Source of the DNA: Mycobacterium numidiamassiliense
Lineage (GTDB): Bacteria > Actinomycetota > Actinomycetes > Mycobacteriales > Mycobacteriaceae
Direction of reading: 5' to 3'
Assembly: GCF_900157365.1 (NCBI RefSeq)
Contig: NZ_FUEZ01000003.1
Span: forward strand, 1,550,001 to 1,614,000
Length of the DNA: 64,000 nt
The notes below the pieces were generated by a model that ran no database searches, was not told the DNA's origin, and saw only the letters and a list, made by a program, of their open reading frames with translations. The stretch's first letter is position 1. Each line of letters starts with the position of its first letter. Positions 18,328 through 26,534 of the stretch are shown piece after piece. The translations under genes and the position numbers were made by a program.

Positions 18328-18987
18328 ATGGCGACAACTTTGCAGGACACTCGGGTCTCGACCGTGCTCGACCATATGTACACCGAATCGAAAAACCAGA
18401 TGTCGCGGCTGCGGGAGCGGGTCAGCGATTTCAACCGGCCGATGACCACGGCCGAACGCACCGAGGCGATGAGCGAGTTCTACATCCCGGTGACCCCGGA
18501 AGCCGGCCGGCTGCTGTATTCGTTGGTGCGGGCGACCCGCCCGACCACCGTCGTCGAATTCGGCATGTCCTTCGGCATTTCCGCCCTTCATCTCGCCGCG
18601 GCGGTACGCGACAACGGCAGCGGCCGCGTGGTGACCACGGAGCTCAGTGACACCAAGATCGCCGCCGCGAAAAAGACCTTCGCCGAAACGGGACTGGACG
18701 ACGTCATCACGATTCTGGAGGGCGACGCGCTGACCACGCTGCAAAGCCTGGACGCGCCCGCCGATTTCGTCCTGCTGGACGGCTGGAAGGACCTGTACCT
18801 ACCGGTGATCAAGCTGCTGGAACCGCAGCTGCCCACGGGTGCGCTGGTCATCGCCGACAATGCCAGCTCGTCGGACATGAAGCCCTACCTCGACTATGTG
18901 CGCGATCCGGCCAACGGCTACACCAGTTTCAACTTCCTGGTACGGGAGGGCGACAGCATGGAAATCAGCTGCCGCACCGACGATTAA
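18328..18987 (+). CDS. SAM-dependent O-methyltransferase family protein
   Basis: A 219-residue class I methyltransferase resembling the catechol/caffeoyl-CoA O-methyltransferase family. Motif I is VVEFGMSFGISALHLAAA, motif II is VTTELSDTK, and the metal-site-like acidic segment is DFVLLDGWKDLYLPV, followed by GALVIADNASS. The exact substrate is not predictable. The ATG at 18328 was chosen because the conserved region starts nearby and upstream frame extension falls in the transporter remnant. It ends three bases before the stop of the convergent acyltransferase gene. No obvious ribosome site is present, so the start is moderately certain. Confidence 0.85.
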   Translation: MATTLQDTRVSTVLDHMYTESKNQMSRLRERVSDFNRPMTTAERTEAMSEFYIPVTPEAGRLLYSLVRATRPTTVVEFGMSFGISALHLAAAVRDNGSGRVVTTELSDTKIAAAKKTFAETGLDDVITILEGDALTTLQSLDAPADFVLLDGWKDLYLPVIKLLEPQLPTGALVIADNASSSDMKPYLDYVRDPANGYTSFNFLVREGDSMEISCRTDD

Positions 18988-18990
18988 CGC

Positions 18991-20895
18991 CTAGCGCAAC
19001 GATTCCTCGAGCCACGGCGTCAGCCACTGCACTCCCTCGGGGGTGAGGTGCACGCCGTCGCTGCGCACCTTGATGCCGTCGACCTTGGTGGTGTAAACAC
19101 CGTCCGGGCATAGCTTTTTGTTCAGGTCGAGGATTTGCACGCCTCTGTGCTGGGCAACCGTGTTGCGCAGCATGGTGTTCCACTGGTTGACCCGGTCCGG
19201 CTGATCCTCCGGATACAGACGGCCGTCCGGCTTTTCACCACCCCGGCTGTACGGCACGGTGGCCACCACCACGTGAACACCGGTGGAGCTTACGATGTTC
19301 AGGGCTCGCTGCAACTCCGCGTTGAGGTAGGCGTCGAAGGTCGGATCACCGATGTGGGTCCACTGTCCCTCGTTGACCCGATCCACCGTCTCCCAGCGGC
19401 CGATGATCAGCAGCGCGACGTCGGGCTGGTCCTGGCCGACTTGCGCCGACCATCTGATCGGCCAGCCATCGCATTCCGGTCGCTGGTCCAGGGTTTGGCC
19501 GAGGTACCGGTACGGAGTCCCCCGCACCAGGCTGCAGCCGATCACCGTGTGGTCGAGGAACGCGAACCCCGGCGTCGGCGGCAGGTAGTGCATCCAGGTC
19601 CAGCCGATCGAATCACCGAACACCGAAACGGTGAACGGCCGGTTGGGGTTTCGGGGCCCGACCGGGCGACTCCCGCCGGGCTGCGCCGGCGAGACCGCCG
19701 CGACGGCCGAGACGCCGGGCGGCAGGCCGGGCTCGCGCAGCCCACCGGGGCCCACCGGAATCAGCAGCAACGTCACCGCGGCGGCGGTGGCCACGGTGGC
19801 GGCGGCGATCGGCAGTAACGCCAGCCGCGACGGTCGCCAGCGCCGAATGGGTTGTTCGATCAGCCAATACGACGCCACCGAGATCGCCAGGGTTGCCCCA
19901 CAGCGGGCCGCGAACAGCGGCAGCCCGGACCATCCGGTGAGTTCACCGTTGAGCGCCAAGAAGATTGGCCAGTGCCACAGGTAGACGCCATAGGAGATGG
20001 CGCCCAGCCACACCAACGGGGGCATGGCCAGGACACGGGCGACCAGCCCGCGCTGTTCCAATGCCACGGGAGCGACCACGAGGACGGCCGCGATCGCGAC
20101 CCCGATCAGCAGGCCGTGGCGGAAATCACCCGCACTGCCCGTCGCGTAGTACGTCGCCGCGGCCAGTCCCCCGAGTCCGAGCACGGGTAGCGCGCGGGCG
20201 ACCCGTCGCCCCCACCGAGACCGGATCAGGCACCAGCCGCGGTTCAGCGACTGCCAATCCCGAACCAGCAGAGCCGCTGCCGCGGAGCCGACCAGCAATG
20301 CCTGCGCGCGGGTATCGGTGCCGAAGTAGATGCGGTCGCGCGTGGCGTCGGAGACGAAGACGATGGCGGCCGTCGCCGAAGCCAGCGCCCCCACCGTGGC
20401 AATCAGGAATACGGCGAACCGGACCCCGCCCACGGTGGCCCGCATGAAGTAGCGCTTGGCGCGCCAGGCCGACAACAGGGTCACCGCGATCAGCAGCACC
20501 GGCCAGACGAAGTAGTACTGCTCCTCGACGCCGAGCGACCAGGCGTGCTGCAGCGGCGACGGCGGAGCGCCCTGCGTGAAGTAGTCGGTCTTCTGGGCGA
20601 CGAATCGCCAATTCGCCACCCAGAAAAATGCGGCGATGGCGTCATCGCGCAATCCATTCAGCGCCCGTGCGGGAAGGAGTTCGCGGGCGGCGCCCACCGC
20701 GAGAACCATCAGCACCAGGGCAGGCAGCAGCCGGCGCGCACGGCGAATCCAGAACCCGGTCAGGTCAATACGGCCGGTGCGACCAAGCTCGTCCAGCAGC
20801 AGCGAAGTGATCAGAAATCCGCTGAGGACGAAGAACACATCGACGCCGAGGAACCCACCGCCCATGCCGGAGATGCCCCCGTGCTGGCCGAGCAC
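18991..20895 (-). CDS. Membrane acyltransferase 3 with C-terminal SGNH domain (Rv0111 type)
   Basis: An integral-membrane O-acyltransferase of the OafA/YrhL family. About ten transmembrane helices precede an extracellular SGNH hydrolase-like domain (SVFGDSIGW, VLLIIGRWETVDR, and DGVHLTPEG near the end). It is the Rv0111 homologue and probably acylates a cell-envelope glycan. Bases 20895 back to 18991 give 634 residues from a GTG. However, the conserved RRWVAPVRRVGRLAIWD and GIPALDGLRALAVALV segments continue in frame upstream to about 21012. No ATG, GTG or TTG exists in frame before the next stop at about 21140. The true start is therefore unresolved (rare start codon, frameshift or sequence error). 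The catalytic His (GQHGG) lies inside the annotated part. Confidence 0.85.
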   Translation of the reverse strand: MLGQHGGISGMGGGFLGVDVFFVLSGFLITSLLLDELGRTGRIDLTGFWIRRARRLLPALVLMVLAVGAARELLPARALNGLRDDAIAAFFWVANWRFVAQKTDYFTQGAPPSPLQHAWSLGVEEQYYFVWPVLLIAVTLLSAWRAKRYFMRATVGGVRFAVFLIATVGALASATAAIVFVSDATRDRIYFGTDTRAQALLVGSAAAALLVRDWQSLNRGWCLIRSRWGRRVARALPVLGLGGLAAATYYATGSAGDFRHGLLIGVAIAAVLVVAPVALEQRGLVARVLAMPPLVWLGAISYGVYLWHWPIFLALNGELTGWSGLPLFAARCGATLAISVASYWLIEQPIRRWRPSRLALLPIAAATVATAAAVTLLLIPVGPGGLREPGLPPGVSAVAAVSPAQPGGSRPVGPRNPNRPFTVSVFGDSIGWTWMHYLPPTPGFAFLDHTVIGCSLVRGTPYRYLGQTLDQRPECDGWPIRWSAQVGQDQPDVALLIIGRWETVDRVNEGQWTHIGDPTFDAYLNAELQRALNIVSSTGVHVVVATVPYSRGGEKPDGRLYPEDQPDRVNQWNTMLRNTVAQHRGVQILDLNKKLCPDGVYTTKVDGIKVRSDGVHLTPEGVQWLTPWLEESLR

Positions 20896-21228
20896 CAGCG
20901 CGACTGCTAGCGCACGAAGTCCGTCCAGTGCCGGGATACCGCCGCGGCGCTCGGGTTGGTCCCAAATCGCGAGGCGGCCGACGCGGCGAACCGGGGCGAC
21001 CCAGCGGCGGTGCCGAGCAGAAGATGCCGGTGCGGGATCCGCCCCGCCCGGCTCAGTGGTCGCTGTTCGCGCGCCCTGACCAAGTTTTCGCCCGGCGCCA
21101 TAGTTGCTGCCGATACGTCGCTGCCCCTCCTCGTGATTTCAGCAAGCCTAGAGGCGGGCATGCGGGATTCAGTGGAGGACACGCAACGGTTCTTCGCTGT
21201 GGCGCGTTCGGTTTTCGGGCTAAAGCTC

Positions 21229-22659
21229 TTAGGCCTTGTCGGGCGCGTAGCCCAGGGTGCTCTTCACTTCCAGGTACTCGTGGAAGCCAAACTCGCTCCA
21301 TTCGCGACCATTGCCACTGCGCTTGTAGCCGCCGAATGGGGCGTTCATGTCGAAGGCGTGATTGATCGTCACCCATCCCGCGCGGATCTTGCGGGCAACC
21401 TCGCGGGCCTTGTCGAGGTCGGCCCCCGAAACAAAGCCGGCGAGGCCGTATTCGGTGTCGTTGGCGATCTCGACGGCCTGGTCCAGGTCGTCATAGCCGA
21501 GGATGCACAGCACCGGCCCGAAGATCTCCTCGCGCGCGATCGTCATGTCGTTGGTGACATGCGCGAACACGGTCGGCTTGACGTAGTAGCCCTGGTCCAG
21601 CCCATCCGGGCGGCCCGGGCCTCCCACAACCACGGTCGCGCCCTCGTCGATGCCCTTTTGGATCAACCGCTGGACCTTGTCGAATTGCGTCTTCGACGCC
21701 ACCGGCCCGATCGTCGTCCCTGCGCCGGGGTGTCCCACCGTGACCTGCTCGGCCGCCTCACGCGCGATGGTAATCGCCTCGTTCATCCGGGAATTCGGCA
21801 CCAGCATGCGCGTCGGCGCGTTACAGCTCTGCCCCGAGTTCGGCATCATGTTAGCCACGCCGGCGCTGACACCCTCGGCAAAGCCGCTGTCGTCGAGCAC
21901 GATGTTGGGGCTCTTGCCGCCGAGCTCTTGAGTCACTCGCTTCACGGTCGGGGCGGCAAGCTTGGCCACCTCGACACCCGCGCGGGTGGATCCGGTGAAC
22001 GAGACCATGTCGATGTCGGGATGGCTTGCCAGGGCCACGCCGACGCCAGCCCCGTCCCCGTTGATCAGATTGAAGACCCCGGCCGGCACGCCCGCGGCAT
22101 CCAGAATCTCGGCGAAAATGTACGGCGAATAAGGCGCCACCTCAGACGGTTTGAGAATGACGGTGCAGCCGGTCGCCAGCGCCGGGTAGACCTTGACCGC
22201 GACCTGGTTGATCGGCCAGTTCCACGGCGTGATCAGACCGCAGACGCCGATCGGTTCCTTGGCGATCAGCGTCGCCCCTTTATGTTCTTCGAACGCGAAG
22301 TTCTTTAACGCGTCGATGGCCGTGGTCAGGTGGCCGATCCCGAGGAAGACTTGCGGCCCCGCGGCCAGCGACGGCGGCGCGCCGATTTCCTCGGTGACCG
22401 CATCGGCTAGTTCGTCGGCACGCTTCTGGTATTCGGCGAGGATGGCCTGCAACAGGTCCAAGCGCTGCTCGCGGGTGCTCTGCGACCAGCTGCCAAAGGC
22501 TCGTCGAGCGGCTTTGACCGCCACGTCGACGTCGTCCGCCGACCCCAGCGAGATCTTGCCGGAAACTTGCTCGGTCGCCGGGTTTTCGACCTCAAAAACA
22601 TTGGGCCGCAACGGCTCAACCCATTTGCCGTCGATGTAAAAGTTCAGGTATTCGCGCAT
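21229..22659 (-). CDS. NAD(P)-dependent aldehyde dehydrogenase
   Basis: A 476-residue aldehyde dehydrogenase that oxidises an aldehyde to a carboxylic acid. Canonical segments are all present: [20 protein letters not shown], the nucleotide turn FTGSTRAG, the general-base Glu in [12 protein letters not shown], and the nucleophile Cys in [12 protein letters not shown]. The length is typical. It lies 15 bases downstream of the ThDP enzyme gene and belongs to the same leftward chain, so it likely handles the aldehyde that enzyme releases. This coupling is inference. It is the last gene of the block, before the acyltransferase 5-prime region. It is not a CoA-acylating enzyme by its motifs. Confidence 0.92.
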   Translation of the reverse strand: MREYLNFYIDGKWVEPLRPNVFEVENPATEQVSGKISLGSADDVDVAVKAARRAFGSWSQSTREQRLDLLQAILAEYQKRADELADAVTEEIGAPPSLAAGPQVFLGIGHLTTAIDALKNFAFEEHKGATLIAKEPIGVCGLITPWNWPINQVAVKVYPALATGCTVILKPSEVAPYSPYIFAEILDAAGVPAGVFNLINGDGAGVGVALASHPDIDMVSFTGSTRAGVEVAKLAAPTVKRVTQELGGKSPNIVLDDSGFAEGVSAGVANMMPNSGQSCNAPTRMLVPNSRMNEAITIAREAAEQVTVGHPGAGTTIGPVASKTQFDKVQRLIQKGIDEGATVVVGGPGRPDGLDQGYYVKPTVFAHVTNDMTIAREEIFGPVLCILGYDDLDQAVEIANDTEYGLAGFVSGADLDKAREVARKIRAGWVTINHAFDMNAPFGGYKRSGNGREWSEFGFHEYLEVKSTLGYAPDKA

Positions 22660-22674
22660 TGGATCATCCTTTTC

Positions 22675-24387
22675 TTACTGGGTGCCTTCGGCGTACCAGG
22701 TCCGGAATCGGTCGTACTTGGGCATCTCCTCGGAGTTGGCCTTCGGGTCGATGCACACATGCACTACACCGACTTTGCCGCTGGCATAGGCGCGGGCGAT
22801 CGCCGGGCCGATTTCCTCTTCCTTCTCGACGTACTCACCGTGGCAGCCGAAGCCCTCGGCAACCTTGTCCATCCGGACGTCCTTGCTCCAGTGCACGCCG
22901 GGCTGCGGCGACGGCTGGGGGAATGTGCGCTTGTACACGCCCACTTCCAAGCCCCACTGGTGGTCGACGCCCACAACGCACACCAGCGGCAGGTTCTGCC
23001 GGGCCGCTGTCTCGAGTTCGGCAATGTGGAACAGGAAGGCGGAATCACTGGTCAGCAACATGACCGGACGTTTGCCGCCCTCGGCGACCGAGGCGCCGAC
23101 GGCGTACGGCAGGCCCGTGCCCAGGTGACCGAAGTTCTGGTTCCAGATCACGTCACGCGGCTTGGTCTGCGAGTAGGTCCACTGGAAGATCACGGTCGCG
23201 CCGCCGTCACGCACCATGATGCCGTCCTCGAGTTCGTTGAACGCCTTGGTGGCCTCGACGACGTAGCGCGCGGGGTGGATCGGCGAGCGTCCGGACGGTG
23301 CCGATTCCGCCACGTCCGCAAGCTCTTTCGCGTCCTTTTTGATCAGAGCCTCCAGCACGGGTGCGGGTTTGCGCGGAGATTCCTTGAGTGCGGAGACCAG
23401 CTGCGGCACGACGCCGCGCAGATCGCCGACCAGCGCCACGTCGACCGGGCGGTTGACGCCGATGGCGGTCGGGTCCTGCTCCACGTACACCCATTTGCGG
23501 TTCGCATCGTTGCCGGCCCAATGCTGGGTCCGGCCGTAGTGCATCGGCTCACCGAGTTCGGTACCCAGTGCGACGCACAGGTCGGATTCCTCGACGGCCT
23601 CGTTGGCCGCCGGGGAGAACAAGTAGGGGAACGTCCGCTCCTGCAGCCCCGGAATGAACGAGGTGCCGCCGGAGGTCTGAATCACCGGGCAGGCCATCAG
23701 GTCGGCCAGCTCCTTGACCTGCTGTTGGGTACGGGAGGTGTGCACGCCGTGTCCGACCAGCAGTATCGGACTCTTCGCGTCGCGGATCAGCTTCGCCGCC
23801 TCGGCTACCTCACGCGCACCCGCACCCTGATTCACCAGGCGATACCTGCTGGGCGGCAACGGGTCCGGTACGTCGAGCTCCTCGAGGATGACGTGCGACG
23901 GGTACTCGATGTAGGCGGGACCGGGCCTGCCGGACATGGCCTGGCGTATCGCCTCGTGGATGATCTCATCGGTCTGATCGGCGTACTCGATGGAGGCGCT
24001 GTACTTCACGGACGCCGCGAAAAGCGGCTCCTGCCGGACGAATTGGATGCGGCCGCGCCGAACGCGACGCTCGGTGACGCGGGCTCGCTGACCGCCGAGG
24101 AAGATCACCGGCGAGTTCTCCACCAGCGCGCATTGGATCGCTCCGGCGATGTTGGCCATGCCCGGGCCGAGCGTGCCGATGCACAGGCCCGGCTTGCCCG
24201 TCATACGCGACGCCGCCTCAGCCATGAATCCCGCGCTCAGTTCGTGATGCGGTGCGACCACCGACCAGCCGCGGGCGTCGGCCTCGGCGAACATGTGCAC
24301 AAAGTTTGGGTCCGGGATGCCGAACAGTGTGTTCACCCCCTCGGCCTCGAACAGGTCGAGAATGCGCTTGTAAACGGGCACGGCCAT
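22675..24387 (-). CDS. ThDP-dependent acyloin-lyase/decarboxylase-family enzyme
   Basis: A 570-residue enzyme of the acetolactate-synthase/oxalyl-CoA-decarboxylase fold. N-terminal domain: LFGIPDPNFVHMF and HHELSAGFMAEAAS, with the ThDP-activating Glu. C-terminal domain: LTSDSAFLFHIAELETAA through VDHQWGLE. The usual GDG...NN metal motif is changed to SDS...VD, with Asp where the second Asn normally sits. The family covers acetolactate synthase, oxalyl-CoA decarboxylase and 2-hydroxyacyl-CoA lyase; the last fits best beside a CoA-transferase and an aldehyde dehydrogenase. The start has AAGGAG upstream. The reaction remains unproven. Confidence 0.85.
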   Translation of the reverse strand: MAVPVYKRILDLFEAEGVNTLFGIPDPNFVHMFAEADARGWSVVAPHHELSAGFMAEAASRMTGKPGLCIGTLGPGMANIAGAIQCALVENSPVIFLGGQRARVTERRVRRGRIQFVRQEPLFAASVKYSASIEYADQTDEIIHEAIRQAMSGRPGPAYIEYPSHVILEELDVPDPLPPSRYRLVNQGAGAREVAEAAKLIRDAKSPILLVGHGVHTSRTQQQVKELADLMACPVIQTSGGTSFIPGLQERTFPYLFSPAANEAVEESDLCVALGTELGEPMHYGRTQHWAGNDANRKWVYVEQDPTAIGVNRPVDVALVGDLRGVVPQLVSALKESPRKPAPVLEALIKKDAKELADVAESAPSGRSPIHPARYVVEATKAFNELEDGIMVRDGGATVIFQWTYSQTKPRDVIWNQNFGHLGTGLPYAVGASVAEGGKRPVMLLTSDSAFLFHIAELETAARQNLPLVCVVGVDHQWGLEVGVYKRTFPQPSPQPGVHWSKDVRMDKVAEGFGCHGEYVEKEEEIGPAIARAYASGKVGVVHVCIDPKANSEEMPKYDRFRTWYAEGTQ

Positions 24388-24451
24388 AGTCTTCGAACTC
24401 CTTAGTGATGGATAACTGTGGGCGGCGACGCCGCAATGTCGTTGGCGTGTT

Positions 24452-25606
24452 TCATGATTCGACCCGCATGCCCAGCTCGCCGAGTATCTCCGCGGTGTGG
24501 GCGCCGAGCTCGGGCGCCGGCCCCGCGACGCGGCCCGGCGTCTGCGAGAACCAGGTGGGCACGCCGGGGAAGCGCACCGGCCCTTGCGGGGTGTCCACCG
24601 TCTCGAACAGGCCGACGGCGTTCAGATGCGGGTCGTCGAAGAGCGCGCCCGGCGTGTTCAGCGGCGCGGCCGGGATCTCGAGTTCGCGCAGCAGCGCCAA
24701 CCACTCCGCGGTGGAGCGCTCTTTCATCGTCTCGGCCACCAGCCCGTAGACGGTGTCGATCTCACGGGCGCGCTGTTCCAGTGTCGAATACAGCTCGCTG
24801 GCCCACGGCGGCTGCACGGCTTTCATGAAGGCGTGCCAATGCTTGTCGTTGTAGATCAACGCGGCGATGTGGCCGTCGCTGGTGCGGTACGGGCGGCGGT
24901 TGGGCGCCACGGTGCGCGGATACACCGCGGGCCCCAGGGGAGGGTCGAACATGGCGCCGTTGGCATGTTCGACGAGCATGAACGAGGCCATGGTTTCGAA
25001 CATGGCGACCTCGACTTCTTGTCCCTGCCCGGTGCGCTCGCGGTGAAACAGCGCCATGGTCGTCGCGTACAGCGCCGTGAGCCCGGCAATCTTGTCGGCC
25101 ATGATGGTGCCGACGTAATCGGCCTCGCCGGTCAATTGCTGTTGCACCGCCGGCAGACCACATTCGGCCTGGATCGTGTCGTCGTAGGCGGGGCGGTCGC
25201 GATCGGGCCCGCGTCGCCCGTACCCGTAGCAATTGGTGTAGACGATCGCGGGATTGATCGCGGCGACGTCGTCGTAGTCGAAGCCCAGCTTGGCGATTGC
25301 CTTGGCGCGCATCGAGTGGATGAACACGTCGGCGGTCTCGACGAGGGCGCGCAACGCACGCGTCCCGGCCTCGGTTTGTAGATCCAGCACGATGCTGCGC
25401 TTGCCCCGGTTGACGTTGACGAAGACCCCGCTCATGCCCGGCACCGGACCCACCGAGATGAATCGGGTGTTGTCCCCTTGGGGCGGTTCGACTTTGATCA
25501 CGTCGGCGCCCATGTCGGCCATGATCTGCGTGCAGTACGGTCCCATCACCATGGCGGTGAGGTCGACGACGCGCACACCGGCCATCGGGCCCGTCGAGCT
25601 AGCCAT
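24452..25606 (-). CDS. CaiB/BaiF family CoA-transferase (class III)
   Basis: A 384-residue class III CoA-transferase, which moves CoA from one acyl-CoA to another acid. The N-terminal GVRVVDLTAMVMGPYCTQ and KVEPPQGDNTR segments and the catalytic Asp (D171, in TIMADKIAG), followed by the RTGQGQEVEVAMFE stretch, identify the family. The ATG at 25606 gives MASSTGPMAG and overlaps the upstream SDR gene by 8 bases, so the two are translationally linked. It sits directly upstream of the ThDP enzyme gene (64-base gap). That pairing mirrors Frc/Oxc (formyl-CoA transferase and oxalyl-CoA decarboxylase). The acid it activates is unknown. Confidence 0.92.
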   Translation of the reverse strand: MASSTGPMAGVRVVDLTAMVMGPYCTQIMADMGADVIKVEPPQGDNTRFISVGPVPGMSGVFVNVNRGKRSIVLDLQTEAGTRALRALVETADVFIHSMRAKAIAKLGFDYDDVAAINPAIVYTNCYGYGRRGPDRDRPAYDDTIQAECGLPAVQQQLTGEADYVGTIMADKIAGLTALYATTMALFHRERTGQGQEVEVAMFETMASFMLVEHANGAMFDPPLGPAVYPRTVAPNRRPYRTSDGHIAALIYNDKHWHAFMKAVQPPWASELYSTLEQRAREIDTVYGLVAETMKERSTAEWLALLRELEIPAAPLNTPGALFDDPHLNAVGLFETVDTPQGPVRFPGVPTWFSQTPGRVAGPAPELGAHTAEILGELGMRVES

Positions 25607-26534
25607 GGAGTGCTCCTTGATCGTTTGAGCGCGCAGCCAGTTCGAAGCTGTAGCGGATGTGCTCGTTATGCCCATCCGGGACGACGGGAAAGATGAGCGG
25701 CGCCTCGACGTATCGGATCGCGTCCAGATGGCTGGCGACGTCCTCGACCGTCCACGACGACCGGCACACGCCGGGGCTCTCCGCGACGACCGCCCGGGCG
25801 ACGCGACCCGCCAGCGCGATGAACAATTCACCGGTTACCGAGCAGGATTCGTGTGCGAGCCAAACCACCACGGGCGCAACGAGTTCCGAGCCCATCGGCG
25901 GGTAGGCCGAGGTGTCGATGCCCTCCGCCATGCGTGTCACCGCCGCCGGCACGATCACGTTGCACTGCACGCCCTCGCCGGCGCCTTCGAGCGCCGCGAC
26001 ATTGGACAACCCGACCACGCCGGCCTTGGCGGCCGCGTAGTTGGCGACGTGGTGGTTTCCGTACAGGCCACCGATCGACGACGTCAGCACGATACGGCCG
26101 TAACCCGCCTCGCACATAAGCGGAAACGCCGGCCGCACAACGTGGAACGCACCGCGCAGATGAACGTCGAGCACGGCGTCGAAGTCCTCGTAGCTCATCT
26201 CCTTCAGCGAGGCGCGACGGACGTTGCCGGCGTTGTGCACCAGGATGTCGATGCGGCCGTAGTGTTCGAGCGCGGTCGCAATGATCGCCTCGCCGCCGTC
26301 GGCGGTTGCTACCGACGCACTACATGCGACGGCCTCTCCGCCGGCGGCCGTGATCTCAACGGCCACCTGCGCGGCGGGACCGGCGTCGACGCCCTCGCCG
26401 TCCAGGCCGCCGCCGGCGTCGTTGACGACCACCTTCGCCCCGCGTGAGGCGAGCAGCTGCGCGTAGGCGCGGCCCAGCCCGCGGCCGGCCCCCGTCACCA
26501 CGGCCACGCGGTCGTCGAACCGCAACTCGCTCAC
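25599..26534 (-). CDS. SDR-family dehydrogenase (HSD17B4-like N-terminal type)
   Basis: A 311-residue short-chain dehydrogenase. It has VVTGAGRGLGRAYAQLL (NAD(P) turn), NDAGGGLDGEG, VHNAGNVRR and the catalytic SSIGGLYGNHHVANYAAAKA (Ser, Tyr, Lys). The insert after beta-2 is typical of the hydroxyacyl-CoA dehydrogenase part of peroxisomal multifunctional enzyme type 2, so it may oxidise a 3-hydroxyacyl-CoA or a ring alcohol. Starts at a GTG that overlaps the stop of the upstream monooxygenase gene by 4 bases (GTGA), and it overlaps the CoA-transferase start by 8 bases. It has a C-terminal tail of about 60 residues beyond the core fold. Confidence 0.9.
   Translation of the reverse strand: MSELRFDDRVAVVTGAGRGLGRAYAQLLASRGAKVVVNDAGGGLDGEGVDAGPAAQVAVEITAAGGEAVACSASVATADGGEAIIATALEHYGRIDILVHNAGNVRRASLKEMSYEDFDAVLDVHLRGAFHVVRPAFPLMCEAGYGRIVLTSSIGGLYGNHHVANYAAAKAGVVGLSNVAALEGAGEGVQCNVIVPAAVTRMAEGIDTSAYPPMGSELVAPVVVWLAHESCSVTGELFIALAGRVARAVVAESPGVCRSSWTVEDVASHLDAIRYVEAPLIFPVVPDGHNEHIRYSFELAARSNDQGALHG

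Noticed and set aside
22567..24405. Long plus-strand frame opposite the ThDP enzyme
   Set aside because: Antisense shadow; no domain or start signal, while the minus strand has a full enzyme with ribosome site.
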